64,000 bases of DNA. Origin: G013214665 sp964649815 (lineage in GTDB: Bacteria > Pseudomonadota > Alphaproteobacteria > Rhodobacterales > Rhodobacteraceae). This document shows, piece by piece, positions 27,315-35,499 of the stretch (position 1 is its first letter; each line of letters opens with the position of its first letter). Both the position numbers and the translations under genes were made by a program. The notes under the pieces are model-generated. The model did not search any database and was not told the origin of the DNA. It was given only the letters and a program-made list of their open reading frames with translations. The DNA lies in the NCBI GenBank assembly GCA_964649815.1, contig CAZYQC010000009.1, forward strand, positions 17,428-81,427, in the 5' to 3' direction.

Positions 27315-28028
27315 TCAGGCCGGGCGTATGTCCCGGCCTTTTTCGTGTCGCCCAAACAGGGCCACAGCGGCACATCCCGCCAAAACGACCCCTGCGGCCC
27401 CCGCCAAAGCTGCGAAATACGTCCACAGAGGCCATTCAGGCGCGCGTTCAGGGTCAATCCGCAAAACAGCGCCAGGCGACAGCTCTACCCGCTCTTCGCC
27501 CGCCAGAGGGCCTGTGCGGTAATCTCTGACCGTTACATTGACCATATCGGTATTGCCCAGCTCCAGGGCCAGCACGCCATCTTCTGCTACAGGATAGGCG
27601 ATGTAACCTGCGTAAACGTGCAGGATATCAACGGTTGGAACAGTCCCCGGTGCAAAGCCGTTGCAGACCGACATCGCAAGATAGGCATCAGCAACTGTGT
27701 CGAACGGCATCGGAGCGTCTTTGGGGTGCACCATCAGCGACATCGCCTCAAGAGCGACCGCATCGTTGCCCACGCGCATTTGCGCGCCTGCAATCATTGC
27801 GTCGCCTTGATCCCACGTGCCTTCGCGCAGAGCCTCATACGCCACAACTTCGCCCGGACGCGCGATGAAATCAGCCGCGTTTCCAAAGACGGCCGGAATA
27901 TCCGTTGCGGCAAGCGAGACGAACACCTCGATCGCATCCTTGTTGCGGTCGATAATCACCTCCAGATCCGCCGACCATACTGGACTGGCGCATAGGCTAA
28001 GACAAAGGGCGAGGCTTGCGGGTTTCAT
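27315..28028 (-). CDS. Membrane-anchored exported protein of unknown function
   Basis: A 237-residue protein with a clear signal peptide (MKPASLALCLSLCASPVWSA), a periplasmic domain, one C-terminal membrane helix (about residues 203-225) and a short basic cytoplasmic tail. I recognise no family. Start at 28028 (ATG) rather than the GTG at 28049. It is 43 bp downstream of the class III cyclase on the same strand, so the order is initiator, cyclase, this gene, probably one transcript. Confidence 0.75.
   Translation of the reverse strand: MKPASLALCLSLCASPVWSADLEVIIDRNKDAIEVFVSLAATDIPAVFGNAADFIARPGEVVAYEALREGTWDQGDAMIAGAQMRVGNDAVALEAMSLMVHPKDAPMPFDTVADAYLAMSVCNGFAPGTVPTVDILHVYAGYIAYPVAEDGVLALELGNTDMVNVTVRDYRTGPLAGEERVELSPGAVLRIDPERAPEWPLWTYFAALAGAAGVVLAGCAAVALFGRHEKGRDIRPA
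27318..27343 (+). terminator. Rho-independent terminator after the pseudoazurin gene
   Basis: GGCCGGG (27318-27324), a 7-base loop, CCCGGCC (27332-27338), then five T. It overlaps the last codons of the convergent gene ending at 27315. Confidence 0.85.
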
Positions 28029-28071
28029 CCACGACAGAATAGGCGGCACGCGACGCGCGGCAACTCAAATC

Positions 28072-29322
28072 CTAGTGTGGTGAAAGGTCATGCAAAGTGA
28101 ACAGTTCAAGCGGATGCTCGACACCGCGCAGCATGTATCGCCCCAAAGAGACCAGCTCATAGGCCTCTGGCGGCGCGGCGGCCAAGGCGGCTTCGGAAAC
28201 GATGACATTGCGCCCCAGCGGTCTATGCATGTCTCCCAAACGTGCGGCCAGGTTCATCTCTGGCCCGATGACCGTAAAATCCAACCGTTCGTCCGCGCCG
28301 ATGTTGCCATAAAGAACCTGCCCCGCGTGCAAGGCAACGGTGTAGCCCAGCGTCGGAACCCCCTGCCCTGCCCGATCAGCATTCCGCGCCTCCATACCCG
28401 CTCCGATTTCAATCACCGCCTGCAAAGCCTGCGCCGCTGCGTCCTCCAAGGTCGAGCGATCAAAAATCGCGATCAGACCATCGCCCATGAACTTGAGCAC
28501 ATCGCCCTTGTGCGCTTCGATCTGGCTCACCACCAGACCGAAGTAATCGTTCAGCATCCCGATCAAAGCTTCGCCTTCGATCTTTTGGGACATGTTGGTA
28601 AAGCCTGCCAAATCAAAGTAACAAATGACCGCGTCAATCCACTGGGACGAGCCTCGTTGAATCTCGCCCATCAACACCCGGCGCCCCGCGTCCCTGCCAA
28701 GGTAGATGCCCAACAGATCCTCGGCAGTCTTGCGGTTGGTCCCGGATTTGATCACCAGGCTCAGCAGCGGAAATGTTTCTCTGATCAGCGTGACATCCCG
28801 ATCTTCAAACCCACCCGGCGCATGCGCCATCCAAGAGGCCAACGCCCCTTCCTCTCCGCCCTCCAACTCGGGCGACAAAGGCACGTTTTCGTCACGCTCG
28901 ATATAAAGCATCATCATCGCCAGATATTCGGTGGCCCCTTCTGTCGACATCTGCCGCAACAAGGGAAAGCGGCTTTCGGGCCGGCCCTCTCCCATCTTTT
29001 CACGATACTCGGTCACATCTTGGGACAGCATGTAGTAAAACGGGCTGTCGTACCAAACTGCCGGCGTTTCCTGACTGTGCGCATAAGCGTGTTCCACCAC
29101 ATCCGTATCCTGCTTCCAATCAAAGCCAACGGCCCCATAGACCGGATGAAGCGCGTTATGCGTGACGTGAAACCGCAACAGCGGTACGCCAAGGGCGCAC
29201 AATTGTTCGCAATAGCCCTCAAGGATCTGCAAATTCGGCGTTCCCACCAGCCCATGATGCAGCAACCAATTCGACAGCACGCCGATCCGTTCGTCAGCCG
29301 TTGCCAGTGGCGCATTGGTCAT
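28072..29322 (-). CDS. Class III adenylate/guanylate cyclase
   Basis: The C-terminal half is a class III nucleotide cyclase domain. Metal-binding Asp residues lie in YFDLAGFTNMS and KFMGDGLIAIF, and the transition-state Asn/Arg pair in MNLAARL; all appear intact. The N-terminal ~200 residues are a soluble sensor-like region without a family I can name. The ATG overlaps the DnaA-like initiator stop (ATGA), so it is translated with the replication gene. cAMP is the likelier product; cGMP cannot be excluded. Confidence 0.92.
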   Translation of the reverse strand: MTNAPLATADERIGVLSNWLLHHGLVGTPNLQILEGYCEQLCALGVPLLRFHVTHNALHPVYGAVGFDWKQDTDVVEHAYAHSQETPAVWYDSPFYYMLSQDVTEYREKMGEGRPESRFPLLRQMSTEGATEYLAMMMLYIERDENVPLSPELEGGEEGALASWMAHAPGGFEDRDVTLIRETFPLLSLVIKSGTNRKTAEDLLGIYLGRDAGRRVLMGEIQRGSSQWIDAVICYFDLAGFTNMSQKIEGEALIGMLNDYFGLVVSQIEAHKGDVLKFMGDGLIAIFDRSTLEDAAAQALQAVIEIGAGMEARNADRAGQGVPTLGYTVALHAGQVLYGNIGADERLDFTVIGPEMNLAARLGDMHRPLGRNVIVSEAALAAAPPEAYELVSLGRYMLRGVEHPLELFTLHDLSPH

Positions 29323-29999
29323 ATGATCACCCGCACTTCTGTCACATCAGGGTCCACTTCCCGGCATGCCCCCAAGAGCCGCCGCTCGAGATGGGTTTGC
29401 ACATAAGCCGCATGAAACCGCGACGGCGCCACAAGCGTCACCCGACCGCCGACGCGATCTGCCCTTCGCAGCCCCGCAATCCACGAGGCATAGAGACCGG
29501 GATCCTCCGCATGCAAAAGGGCGGCGGCCAACGTCCACTCGGTCGCGTCCGATACATCCGGTGCCGCGACATCTTTCATCGGAAGCGAGACGACATTGTC
29601 CGGTTGCGCCTCCCCCTGCCCCATTCGAACGACAAAGTCCGCGCCCACACAAGACCATTGTCCCGATGTCGCCTTCAGGATTGTGTCCAGACCCAAACCA
29701 TATTCCGTCACCCGGCCCCGCGCCCCTTGGCGTTTCACAACCAACCATCCTCGCGCGCGCAGCTGTGCCATTTCGCGTTTGACCGTGCGTTCATCGACCG
29801 ACCACAGCGTCGCAATTTCCCGCTGACCAACGGCCAACAGATCGCGCGCCCAATTGTAGCGCGCTGTCACCAGCGTCATAAGGCGTAGAACGCGCCGCTG
29901 TTCATGCTTGCTCTGTGACAGCGCATATGCCCCCAGCGCTGTCAAAATATCATACTTGCGCGCAGACGCGCCTCGGCCAACGGGCCTTGCGAGTTCCAT
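29319..29999 (-). CDS. DnaA-like plasmid replication initiator
   Basis: A 226-residue protein matching the DnaA-like replicase type described for Roseobacter-group plasmids. The C-terminal ~80 residues resemble DnaA domain I (WIAGLRR, then TLVAPSRFHAAYVQTHLERRLL). The N-terminal half holds a winged-helix-like region (ATLWSVDERTVKREMAQLRARGWL). No AAA+ ATPase domain is present, so this is not chromosomal DnaA. Divergent to parAB across a 390-bp origin-like region. Incompatibility group not assigned. Confidence 0.85.
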   Translation of the reverse strand: MELARPVGRGASARKYDILTALGAYALSQSKHEQRRVLRLMTLVTARYNWARDLLAVGQREIATLWSVDERTVKREMAQLRARGWLVVKRQGARGRVTEYGLGLDTILKATSGQWSCVGADFVVRMGQGEAQPDNVVSLPMKDVAAPDVSDATEWTLAAALLHAEDPGLYASWIAGLRRADRVGGRVTLVAPSRFHAAYVQTHLERRLLGACREVDPDVTEVRVII

Positions 30000-30002
30000 C
30001 AT

Positions 30003-30345
30003 GTCCTCATTGCCTGAAAGATGCGGGATTTACACCGCAACCGCCTCGATCGCAGGGGTTTGCCCCTGTCGCGTCCTAAACTGGCCGCTTTTCGCTTCTG
30101 TGGATAGATTTGCGTCCGATCTGTCGATTCTGTCAAGCACAGATGCAGATCACCGGCGTTCCCAAACCAAATCCATGTAAAAGTTTTTGGTTATTAGGTA
30201 TTGGGTGACAGTCTATCTGTCCCCTATTTTGGTCCTTTTGTCACCCTAAACTCTGTGGACGCCCGATTTCTGTCCCCAATATTTTGTGCCACCAAGATAC
30301 ACTCTATGCGTGCATCTCGAATCACTAATCCAATAAAATCAACGC
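30003..30345. other. Putative replication origin and divergent promoters
   Basis: About 340 bases without a gene between the initiator and the parAB reading frame, with A/T-rich patches unusual for the window. DnaA-box-like TGTGGATAG at 30099 and related TGTGGACGC at 30254; an inverted pair GGGTGACA (30203-30210) and TGTCACCC (30239-30246). Several TGTCCCC half-palindromes precede the first full partition site at 30346. Origin assignment is inferred from position. Confidence 0.6.
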
Positions 30346-30361
30346 TGTCCCCGCGGGGACA
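30346..30361. repeat. Partition palindrome (parS-like) copy 1
   Basis: Perfect 16-bp palindrome TGTCCCCGCGGGGACA in the intergenic region upstream of parA. Confidence 0.85.
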
Positions 30362-30437
30362 CGATCTTCTCTGGCCATAATATTCAATTTTGCCTTTTTT
30401 CCAAATTCAGCGTAAATTCCAGAAAAGGCAGAAAAAG

Positions 30438-30453
30438 CGTCCCCGCGGGGACA
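30438..30453. repeat. Partition palindrome copy 2 (one mismatch)
   Basis: CGTCCCCGCGGGGACA; first base differs. It lies 21 bp before the parA ATG, so ParB binding here could autoregulate parAB. Confidence 0.75.
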
Positions 30454-30473
30454 GAGCAAAACAGGCAAAATCG

Positions 30474-31778
30474 ATGTTCACCCATTCAGATCTCGCAGAA
30501 TTGCAGGCCCAGTCCCTTAAGATGCAGGGCTTTATCCGGCAACAGACCTACTCTCCCGAGAGTGAAAAGACCCTCCGTCGGTTTTCCTCCTGGGAGGTGG
30601 CCGAGCTGATCTTTAAGGCCAACCAGTCGACATTGCGTGGCCGCCTCTCCGCAGATCCGTCGTTGCCTCAGGGCATTGTCGAAGAAGACGGGCGCCAGCG
30701 GTGGTACACGCTCGAAGAGATCAACGAATTGCGCCGGCGTCTCAAGGTCAACCGCAAGTCTCTCATGCCGCCCCGGCCCCAGGGCAAACGCGCCATCCGC
30801 GCGGCCATCGCCAACTTTAAGGGTGGGGCAGGCAAGTCGACCGTTGCCCTCCACTTTGCCCATGCCGCAGCCCTTGATGGCTATCGCGTGCTGGCCGTCG
30901 ATTTCGACCCACAGGCCACCCTCAGCCACTCGATGGGCCTCTCGGACGTCGCCGAAGAATACACCGTCTGGGGCATCATGGCGCGCGATCTGGCGAACGA
31001 GACCGCCCGCATGAATGCCGCCACCACCGGAGCCGAAAGCGGCGCCGCCCTGCCCCAACGCAGATTGCCCGCATCCATCACTGATATGGGGCTTAGTGAC
31101 TTGCGCGCCGCGGATTTCATCAAGCCGACCAACTGGCCCACGATCGACATCGTACCATCTTGTGCAAATGCCGCCTTCGTCGAATTCGCCTCTGCGCAGT
31201 ATCGCCACATGAACCCGGAATGGAGCTTCTTTGCCGCGGTCTCCCGCTTTCTCGACCAGCTCGCGCCTGACGCCTATGACATCATCCTGTTCGATTGCCC
31301 GCCCGCAATTGGCTATCAATCCATGAACGCCGTTTTCGCGGCCGATGTCCTCTACATCCCCTCCGGCCCCGGCTATTGGGAATACGACAGCACCACCTCC
31401 TTCATTGGTCAGCTCTCCGAGGCGCTCGAAGATTTGTCGCGTTTCAACGGGCTTGTCCCCGCGGGGACAATGACTTTGCCCAAAGCGTTCCTCGACCTGC
31501 GCTTCCTGCTCACCCGCTTCGAGCCCGGCAACGAGTTGCACCGCGCGATGCAGTCAGCCTTTGGCAAGGTCTTTGGCGAACGTTTGACCGCGCACCCGAT
31601 CGAGATGACCCGCGCCGTGGAACAATCCGGCCGTTTCCTCTCATCGATCTACGAAATCGACTACCGCGACATGACGCGGGAAACCTGGCGGCGCGCCCGC
31701 GCGTCCTTTGACCGCGCGTATGAGGAATTCAAAGACAACCTCGTCGCCGCCTGGGACAATCTGGAGGATGAGGCATGA
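30474..31778 (+). CDS. parA: Plasmid partition ATPase ParA
   Basis: Deviant Walker-type ATPase for plasmid segregation. The 434-residue protein has a ~100-residue N-terminal extension with a MerR-like helix-turn-helix (as in RepA/ParA Ia), the deviant P-loop KGGAGKST at 116-123, DFDPQATLS, and LFDCPPAIGY as Walker B. Start at 30474 (MFTHSDLAEL); the upstream frame runs through copy 2 of the palindrome and is rejected. A partition palindrome sits in its coding sequence at 31454. ATGA overlap with parB. Confidence 0.92.
   Translation: MFTHSDLAELQAQSLKMQGFIRQQTYSPESEKTLRRFSSWEVAELIFKANQSTLRGRLSADPSLPQGIVEEDGRQRWYTLEEINELRRRLKVNRKSLMPPRPQGKRAIRAAIANFKGGAGKSTVALHFAHAAALDGYRVLAVDFDPQATLSHSMGLSDVAEEYTVWGIMARDLANETARMNAATTGAESGAALPQRRLPASITDMGLSDLRAADFIKPTNWPTIDIVPSCANAAFVEFASAQYRHMNPEWSFFAAVSRFLDQLAPDAYDIILFDCPPAIGYQSMNAVFAADVLYIPSGPGYWEYDSTTSFIGQLSEALEDLSRFNGLVPAGTMTLPKAFLDLRFLLTRFEPGNELHRAMQSAFGKVFGERLTAHPIEMTRAVEQSGRFLSSIYEIDYRDMTRETWRRARASFDRAYEEFKDNLVAAWDNLEDEA
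31454..31469. repeat. Partition palindrome copy 3, inside parA
   Basis: Perfect TGTCCCCGCGGGGACA, read as Val-Pro-Ala-Gly-Thr in ParA. Confidence 0.85.
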
Positions 31779-32833
31779 GCAAGCGCCGCGTATTCGACAT
31801 CGACTTTGACCCCGAAACGGCTGTCCCCGCGGGGACAGAGCCGTCCGACCGCCGTGGGCCGATGGCCGCAGCAATCTCTGAAAACGCCGAAGCGCTTCAG
31901 GATCGCCAGGCCGCCGAGGCTGCCATTCGCGCTGAAAATGACCGGCTGGCCCATGAATACGTCGCCCTCAAACGCGATGGCGGCATCATGGCCAAGGTGC
32001 CAACCCATATGATCTCTGCCACCAAACTCACCCGCGACCGAAGTGCCGATCGCGACCCCGAGTTGGAAGAGCTCAAGGATTCCATCCTCGCAGTTGGCCT
32101 CTCCAACCCGATCCAGGTCGAAGACCTTGGCGACGGCAGCTACGAACTCATCCAAGGTTACCGCCGTTGGAGCGCCTTCAAAGAGCTTGAGGCCCGCCAC
32201 CCAGACGGCCGCTTCACCCATATCCCGGCGGTTCTCGTGGCCAAAGGCGAAGCCCTTGATCGGCTCTACCGCCGCATGGTTGACGAAAACCTGATCCGAA
32301 AGGACATCTCGTTTTACGAAATGGCCCAGCTGGCCCTCGCCTACGCCCGCGAAATGGAGCTTCGCGTCGGCGATGCCATCGAAACGCTCTATGCCTCAAC
32401 CGGTCGGCAAAAGCGCAGCTACATTCGCCATTTCGCCGAGATCGTGCGCCGCCTCGGCAAACACCTCAACCATCCCGAGGCCCTGCCTCGCGCTCTGGGC
32501 CTGCGTCTCGTCAAAGCGCTCGAGGCCGATGCAAAACTTACCGACCGCATCGCCCTCGTTCTCGCCGCTGAACCCGAGCGCACGGCGCAAGAAGAAACCG
32601 AGATTCTGACCCGCGCGCTGGCCACACCTGTCCCCGCGGGGACAAACAAACCAGCCGCAACACCCCGCAGCCAGGCGAAACAAACGCTCAAGCTCAATCG
32701 CAAAGACGGCGCCGTCAAAGTCACGGCCTCAGACGGAAAGGTCGAGGTCGCCACAGCCCACGATTTCGGAAGCCTCGACCCACGCAAACTGGAACTCGCC
32801 ATCCGCGCCTTCCTGACCGAGCTCGGCCTCTAA
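31775..32833 (+). CDS. parB: Plasmid partition protein ParB
   Basis: Centromere-binding protein. The 352-residue protein has the ParB/Sulfiredoxin-like N-terminal domain (ELEELKDSILAVGLSNPIQV, LIQGYRRWSA), then the HTH region, where it would bind the TGTCCCCGCGGGGACA palindromes (inference). Two palindromes are inside its own gene, near codon 16 and near codon 285. It ends convergently to bchO, separated by a terminator-like composite repeat. Confidence 0.93.
   Translation: MSKRRVFDIDFDPETAVPAGTEPSDRRGPMAAAISENAEALQDRQAAEAAIRAENDRLAHEYVALKRDGGIMAKVPTHMISATKLTRDRSADRDPELEELKDSILAVGLSNPIQVEDLGDGSYELIQGYRRWSAFKELEARHPDGRFTHIPAVLVAKGEALDRLYRRMVDENLIRKDISFYEMAQLALAYAREMELRVGDAIETLYASTGRQKRSYIRHFAEIVRRLGKHLNHPEALPRALGLRLVKALEADAKLTDRIALVLAAEPERTAQEETEILTRALATPVPAGTNKPAATPRSQAKQTLKLNRKDGAVKVTASDGKVEVATAHDFGSLDPRKLELAIRAFLTELGL
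31822..31837. repeat. Partition palindrome copy 4, inside parB
   Basis: Perfect palindrome, read Val-Pro-Ala-Gly-Thr near the ParB N-terminus. Confidence 0.85.
32629..32644. repeat. Partition palindrome copy 5, inside parB
   Basis: Perfect palindrome in the ParB linker region, again read Val-Pro-Ala-Gly-Thr. Confidence 0.85.
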
Positions 32834-32861
32834 GCGCTTCCGCGTAAAACCCTGCCCTTTG

Positions 32862-32938
32862 GCTTCTTTTGGATCCAAATACTCCGGGGGAGCGGGGGCA
32901 GCGCCCCCGCCGGTCGGATCGCGCTAGCGATCCGATCC
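32862..32938 (-). repeat. Composite hairpin element between convergent parB and bchO
   Basis: Reverse-orientation copy of the bchH-bchL element: CTTCTTTTGGATCCAAATACTCC, then hairpin GCGGGGGC-AGC-GCCCCCGC, then dyad CGGATCGC-GCTA-GCGATCCG. It fills the 90-bp gap between two converging genes and runs into the bchO stop. Likely bidirectional terminator. Confidence 0.75.
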
Positions 32939-33796
32939 CAAACAATCGCCCAACGCCAGCTCTGCAACGCGGTCCGGCGCTTCCTCATGCATCAAATGCC
33001 CATACCCGTCCCATATCTTAACATGGGCCTCCGGCATGCGCGCCGCCGCATCCTGGCTGACGGCGGGCGGCACGGTCGCATCCTGTGCGCCGCACAGAAA
33101 AACGGTTTCCGCCGCGATCTGGGGCAGGTCGCGGATCAGCGGGGTCAGGTCCCACTGCGCCATCATCAACAGCGTTCCATCCACGTGAGAACGGTCCGCG
33201 ACAAGGCGGCGATAGAGCTCCAACCCCTCGGCGTTCAGCGTCGAGCCTGTCGATGAGATCAGCGCGGTAGTCCGGGCCGGGTTGGCCGAGGCGCCGGAAA
33301 AGAGCGTGGCCGAAAAGGGCAAGGCTGCCAGAATTTTGGCCATCACCGGAAACAGAATACCGGCCATCCCTTTGAACGGCCCCAAGGCCGCGTTGATGCC
33401 CAAGACCTTTGGCGCCTGTCCCCGCGGGGACAAGAGCGTTTGTGACAGGCGTAACGCGATGGCGCAGCCTGCTGAATGGCCGATGATCAGGCTGGGCTGC
33501 CATCCTTCTTGCTGGGCCAGTGCGGCGATGTCTTCTGCCATGCGCTGCAGGCCCGCGTGGTGGCGTGCGCCGAATTGCGTGAACCCCTGACCGGGCAGAT
33601 CAAGGGCCACAACACGCGCCTGTGCTGCCAAAAGCGGGATGAGGTCGCGAAACGAATGGGTCGATCCCCCCGCGCCGTGCAACAGCAAGATCAAAGGGCC
33701 CTCGCCCGCTTCCTGCACATGCCAGCGATGCACGGGCCCGTGGACCTGCCGGGACAGATGCGCCAGCGGCCAGGTATCGATCTGGCTCCAATCCAT
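32924..33796 (-). CDS. bchO: BchO, alpha/beta-hydrolase of the Mg-chelatase operon
   Basis: A 290-residue alpha/beta hydrolase located with bchI and bchD as in other PGCs; proposed to act around Mg insertion, mechanism unresolved. Oxyanion region LLLHGAGGS, nucleophile elbow IIGHSAG (Ser), and the catalytic His in GYGHLMHEEAP. It starts two bases after the bchD stop. A partition palindrome at 33417 is translated here as Leu-Ser-Pro-Arg-Gly-Gln, a different frame from the other genes. Confidence 0.92.
   Translation of the reverse strand: MDWSQIDTWPLAHLSRQVHGPVHRWHVQEAGEGPLILLLHGAGGSTHSFRDLIPLLAAQARVVALDLPGQGFTQFGARHHAGLQRMAEDIAALAQQEGWQPSLIIGHSAGCAIALRLSQTLLSPRGQAPKVLGINAALGPFKGMAGILFPVMAKILAALPFSATLFSGASANPARTTALISSTGSTLNAEGLELYRRLVADRSHVDGTLLMMAQWDLTPLIRDLPQIAAETVFLCGAQDATVPPAVSQDAAARMPEAHVKIWDGYGHLMHEEAPDRVAELALGDCLGSDR
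33417..33432. repeat. Partition palindrome copy 6, inside bchO
   Basis: Perfect palindrome within a photosynthesis gene, just after the GHSAG nucleophile region. Confidence 0.85.
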
Positions 33797-33798
33797 GT

Positions 33799-35499
33799 CT
33801 ATGCGTCGCTGAGCGCCCCTGAGACGGCCTGGGACAGCTTTTGTGCATCTGCGCGGGGCAGGGGCACATAGGGCGCGTCCAGCACCTCTGCCAGCGTCCC
33901 CAGTGCGCGAGAGGGGCGTAGGCCCGCGTCGATGACCAAAGCCGGAATGCCGTCGCTGCGCAACGCCTTGGCCACGATGGTGGAATCCTCGCCCGCTTGG
34001 CTGCGATTGGCGTGTCCGTCCAAGGTGATGTTGGCGCGCCCGTCGGTGATCAAAACCACCGTGGGTGTCATGCCGCGCTGGCGCGCCTTTTGCGCCAAAA
34101 GTCCCGCGTCTTGCAGCCCGGTTGCAAGCGGAGTGCCACCGCCGCCGGGCAGTGCCGCCAGCCGCCGCTTGGTTTGCACCAGTGACCGCGTGGGCGGCAG
34201 CAAAACCTCTGCCGCCTCTCCCCGAAACGCAACCAGGGCGACGTGATCCCGCGCGGCATAGGCCTCGGCCAGCAAAAGCTCGATCGCGCCTTTGGCCTCA
34301 TTCAGGCGTGTCACAGCGGCCGAGCCTGAGGCATCAACGGTAAAAACCAAAAGCCGGTCCGAGAGTTCGGCAAAGCGTTTGAGGCGGATGTCAGAGGGTC
34401 GAATATGCACCCGCTTGGCGTTTGGCGCAGTGGCCCGTCTGATTGTTTGCCAAGGCGCTGCGGCGCGCAGCGTGGCCACCAGATCGATCCGCGCGCGTCC
34501 GTCTGGGCGCCCTGAGCGGGCGGGCAGGGGGCGTCCGCGGCGGTTCCCGATGCGCTGCCGGCCAGCTCCGTTGCCTGATGACTGTCGCGCTGTCCCCGCG
34601 GGGACAAGACCGGCAAGCACGTCTGGCGGCAGCAAGGCGGTGACAGCTTCGACCAGCAGATCTCCCTGTGGCAGGCTGTGATCGTCGCCCTCGGCATCTG
34701 GGGTTTCGCTGTGATCTTCGGGCGGGGCAGGGGGCGTTTCGGCGGGGTCGTCTTCCAAGGGTTGCGGCATCTGGGTTGCCCGATGGGGAAAGACCAGCGC
34801 TGCGGCCATTTCGATGTCTTCCGAGCCAACCTCGGGCTTGCCCAAAAGGCTGGCATGGGCCTTTGCCGCTGCAATCGCCAATGTCGGGACACGCAAGCTG
34901 TCGATGCCCAAACGAGCCGCCAAAGTGGTAAGACTATCGATGCTTTCTGCATCAATTTTTACTGTCCCCGCGGGGACAGCGTTGTTTTCATTGGATATTT
35001 TTTTTGAAGAAACCGTTTTGGTTGTTTTTACTGGATAATCGCTCTCCAACCAGTTGTCAGGCATGCGCCCCTCGGGCGATACGAAAAAGGCCAGCCGTTC
35101 TGACAGCGCGTTCGGACAATGCTCCTCAGGGTCGGCGCCTTCGTCGTAGGCGATCAAGGCCCGCGCCTGCCGGTGGTCCAATGCAGCGGCAAGTTTGGCC
35201 GCCATCGAGGCATCGCAGCGCTCTGCCATGATCAGGTGAACGGACTGGGTTGGCGTCAAAAGACCCGCGCGGCGGGCGAACGTGCCCTTTGCCAAGGCGG
35301 CGGTGATGTCCAAGCCGCCGAACAGCTGATCGTCCGTGGTTGCAGGTGTGACCTGGCGGCCTGGAAGATGCCTTTGCAGCCATTGGCGCGCGCGATCTCT
35401 GGCAGGTCCTGCGCGCAGGCGCACAACTGCCCCGCCCAAAGCGGATGGATCGTGCGCCAGAAGGCGAAGCGCCCATTCCGCGCGCGTCCAGCCGTCCAT
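33799..35499 (-). CDS. bchD: Magnesium chelatase subunit D
   Basis: AAA-like plus von Willebrand A subunit that works with BchI and BchH to insert Mg2+. The 566-residue protein has an N-terminal degenerate AAA part, a Pro/acidic linker and a C-terminal VWA domain with the MIDAS residues DASGS, the Thr in GGGTPLA and ITDGRAN. The ATG at 35499 overlaps the bchI stop (TGATG); a GTG one codon upstream is rejected. Two partition palindromes fall in its linkers, both read Val-Pro-Ala-Gly-Thr. Confidence 0.95.
   Translation of the reverse strand: MDGWTRAEWALRLLAHDPSALGGAVVRLRAGPARDRARQWLQRHLPGRQVTPATTDDQLFGGLDITAALAKGTFARRAGLLTPTQSVHLIMAERCDASMAAKLAAALDHRQARALIAYDEGADPEEHCPNALSERLAFFVSPEGRMPDNWLESDYPVKTTKTVSSKKISNENNAVPAGTVKIDAESIDSLTTLAARLGIDSLRVPTLAIAAAKAHASLLGKPEVGSEDIEMAAALVFPHRATQMPQPLEDDPAETPPAPPEDHSETPDAEGDDHSLPQGDLLVEAVTALLPPDVLAGLVPAGTARQSSGNGAGRQRIGNRRGRPLPARSGRPDGRARIDLVATLRAAAPWQTIRRATAPNAKRVHIRPSDIRLKRFAELSDRLLVFTVDASGSAAVTRLNEAKGAIELLLAEAYAARDHVALVAFRGEAAEVLLPPTRSLVQTKRRLAALPGGGGTPLATGLQDAGLLAQKARQRGMTPTVVLITDGRANITLDGHANRSQAGEDSTIVAKALRSDGIPALVIDAGLRPSRALGTLAEVLDAPYVPLPRADAQKLSQAVSGALSDA
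34591..34606. repeat. Partition palindrome copy 7, inside bchD
   Basis: Perfect palindrome in the linker before the VWA domain. Confidence 0.85.
34963..34978. repeat. Partition palindrome copy 8, inside bchD
   Basis: Perfect palindrome in the N-terminal half of bchD, in a Ser/Asn-rich segment; it is the outermost copy, 4.6 kb from copy 1. Confidence 0.85.

Noticed and set aside
30390..30473. Extended ParA N-terminus from 30390
   Set aside because: Would translate a partition palindrome and A-rich leader; the ATG at 30474 starts the conserved part.
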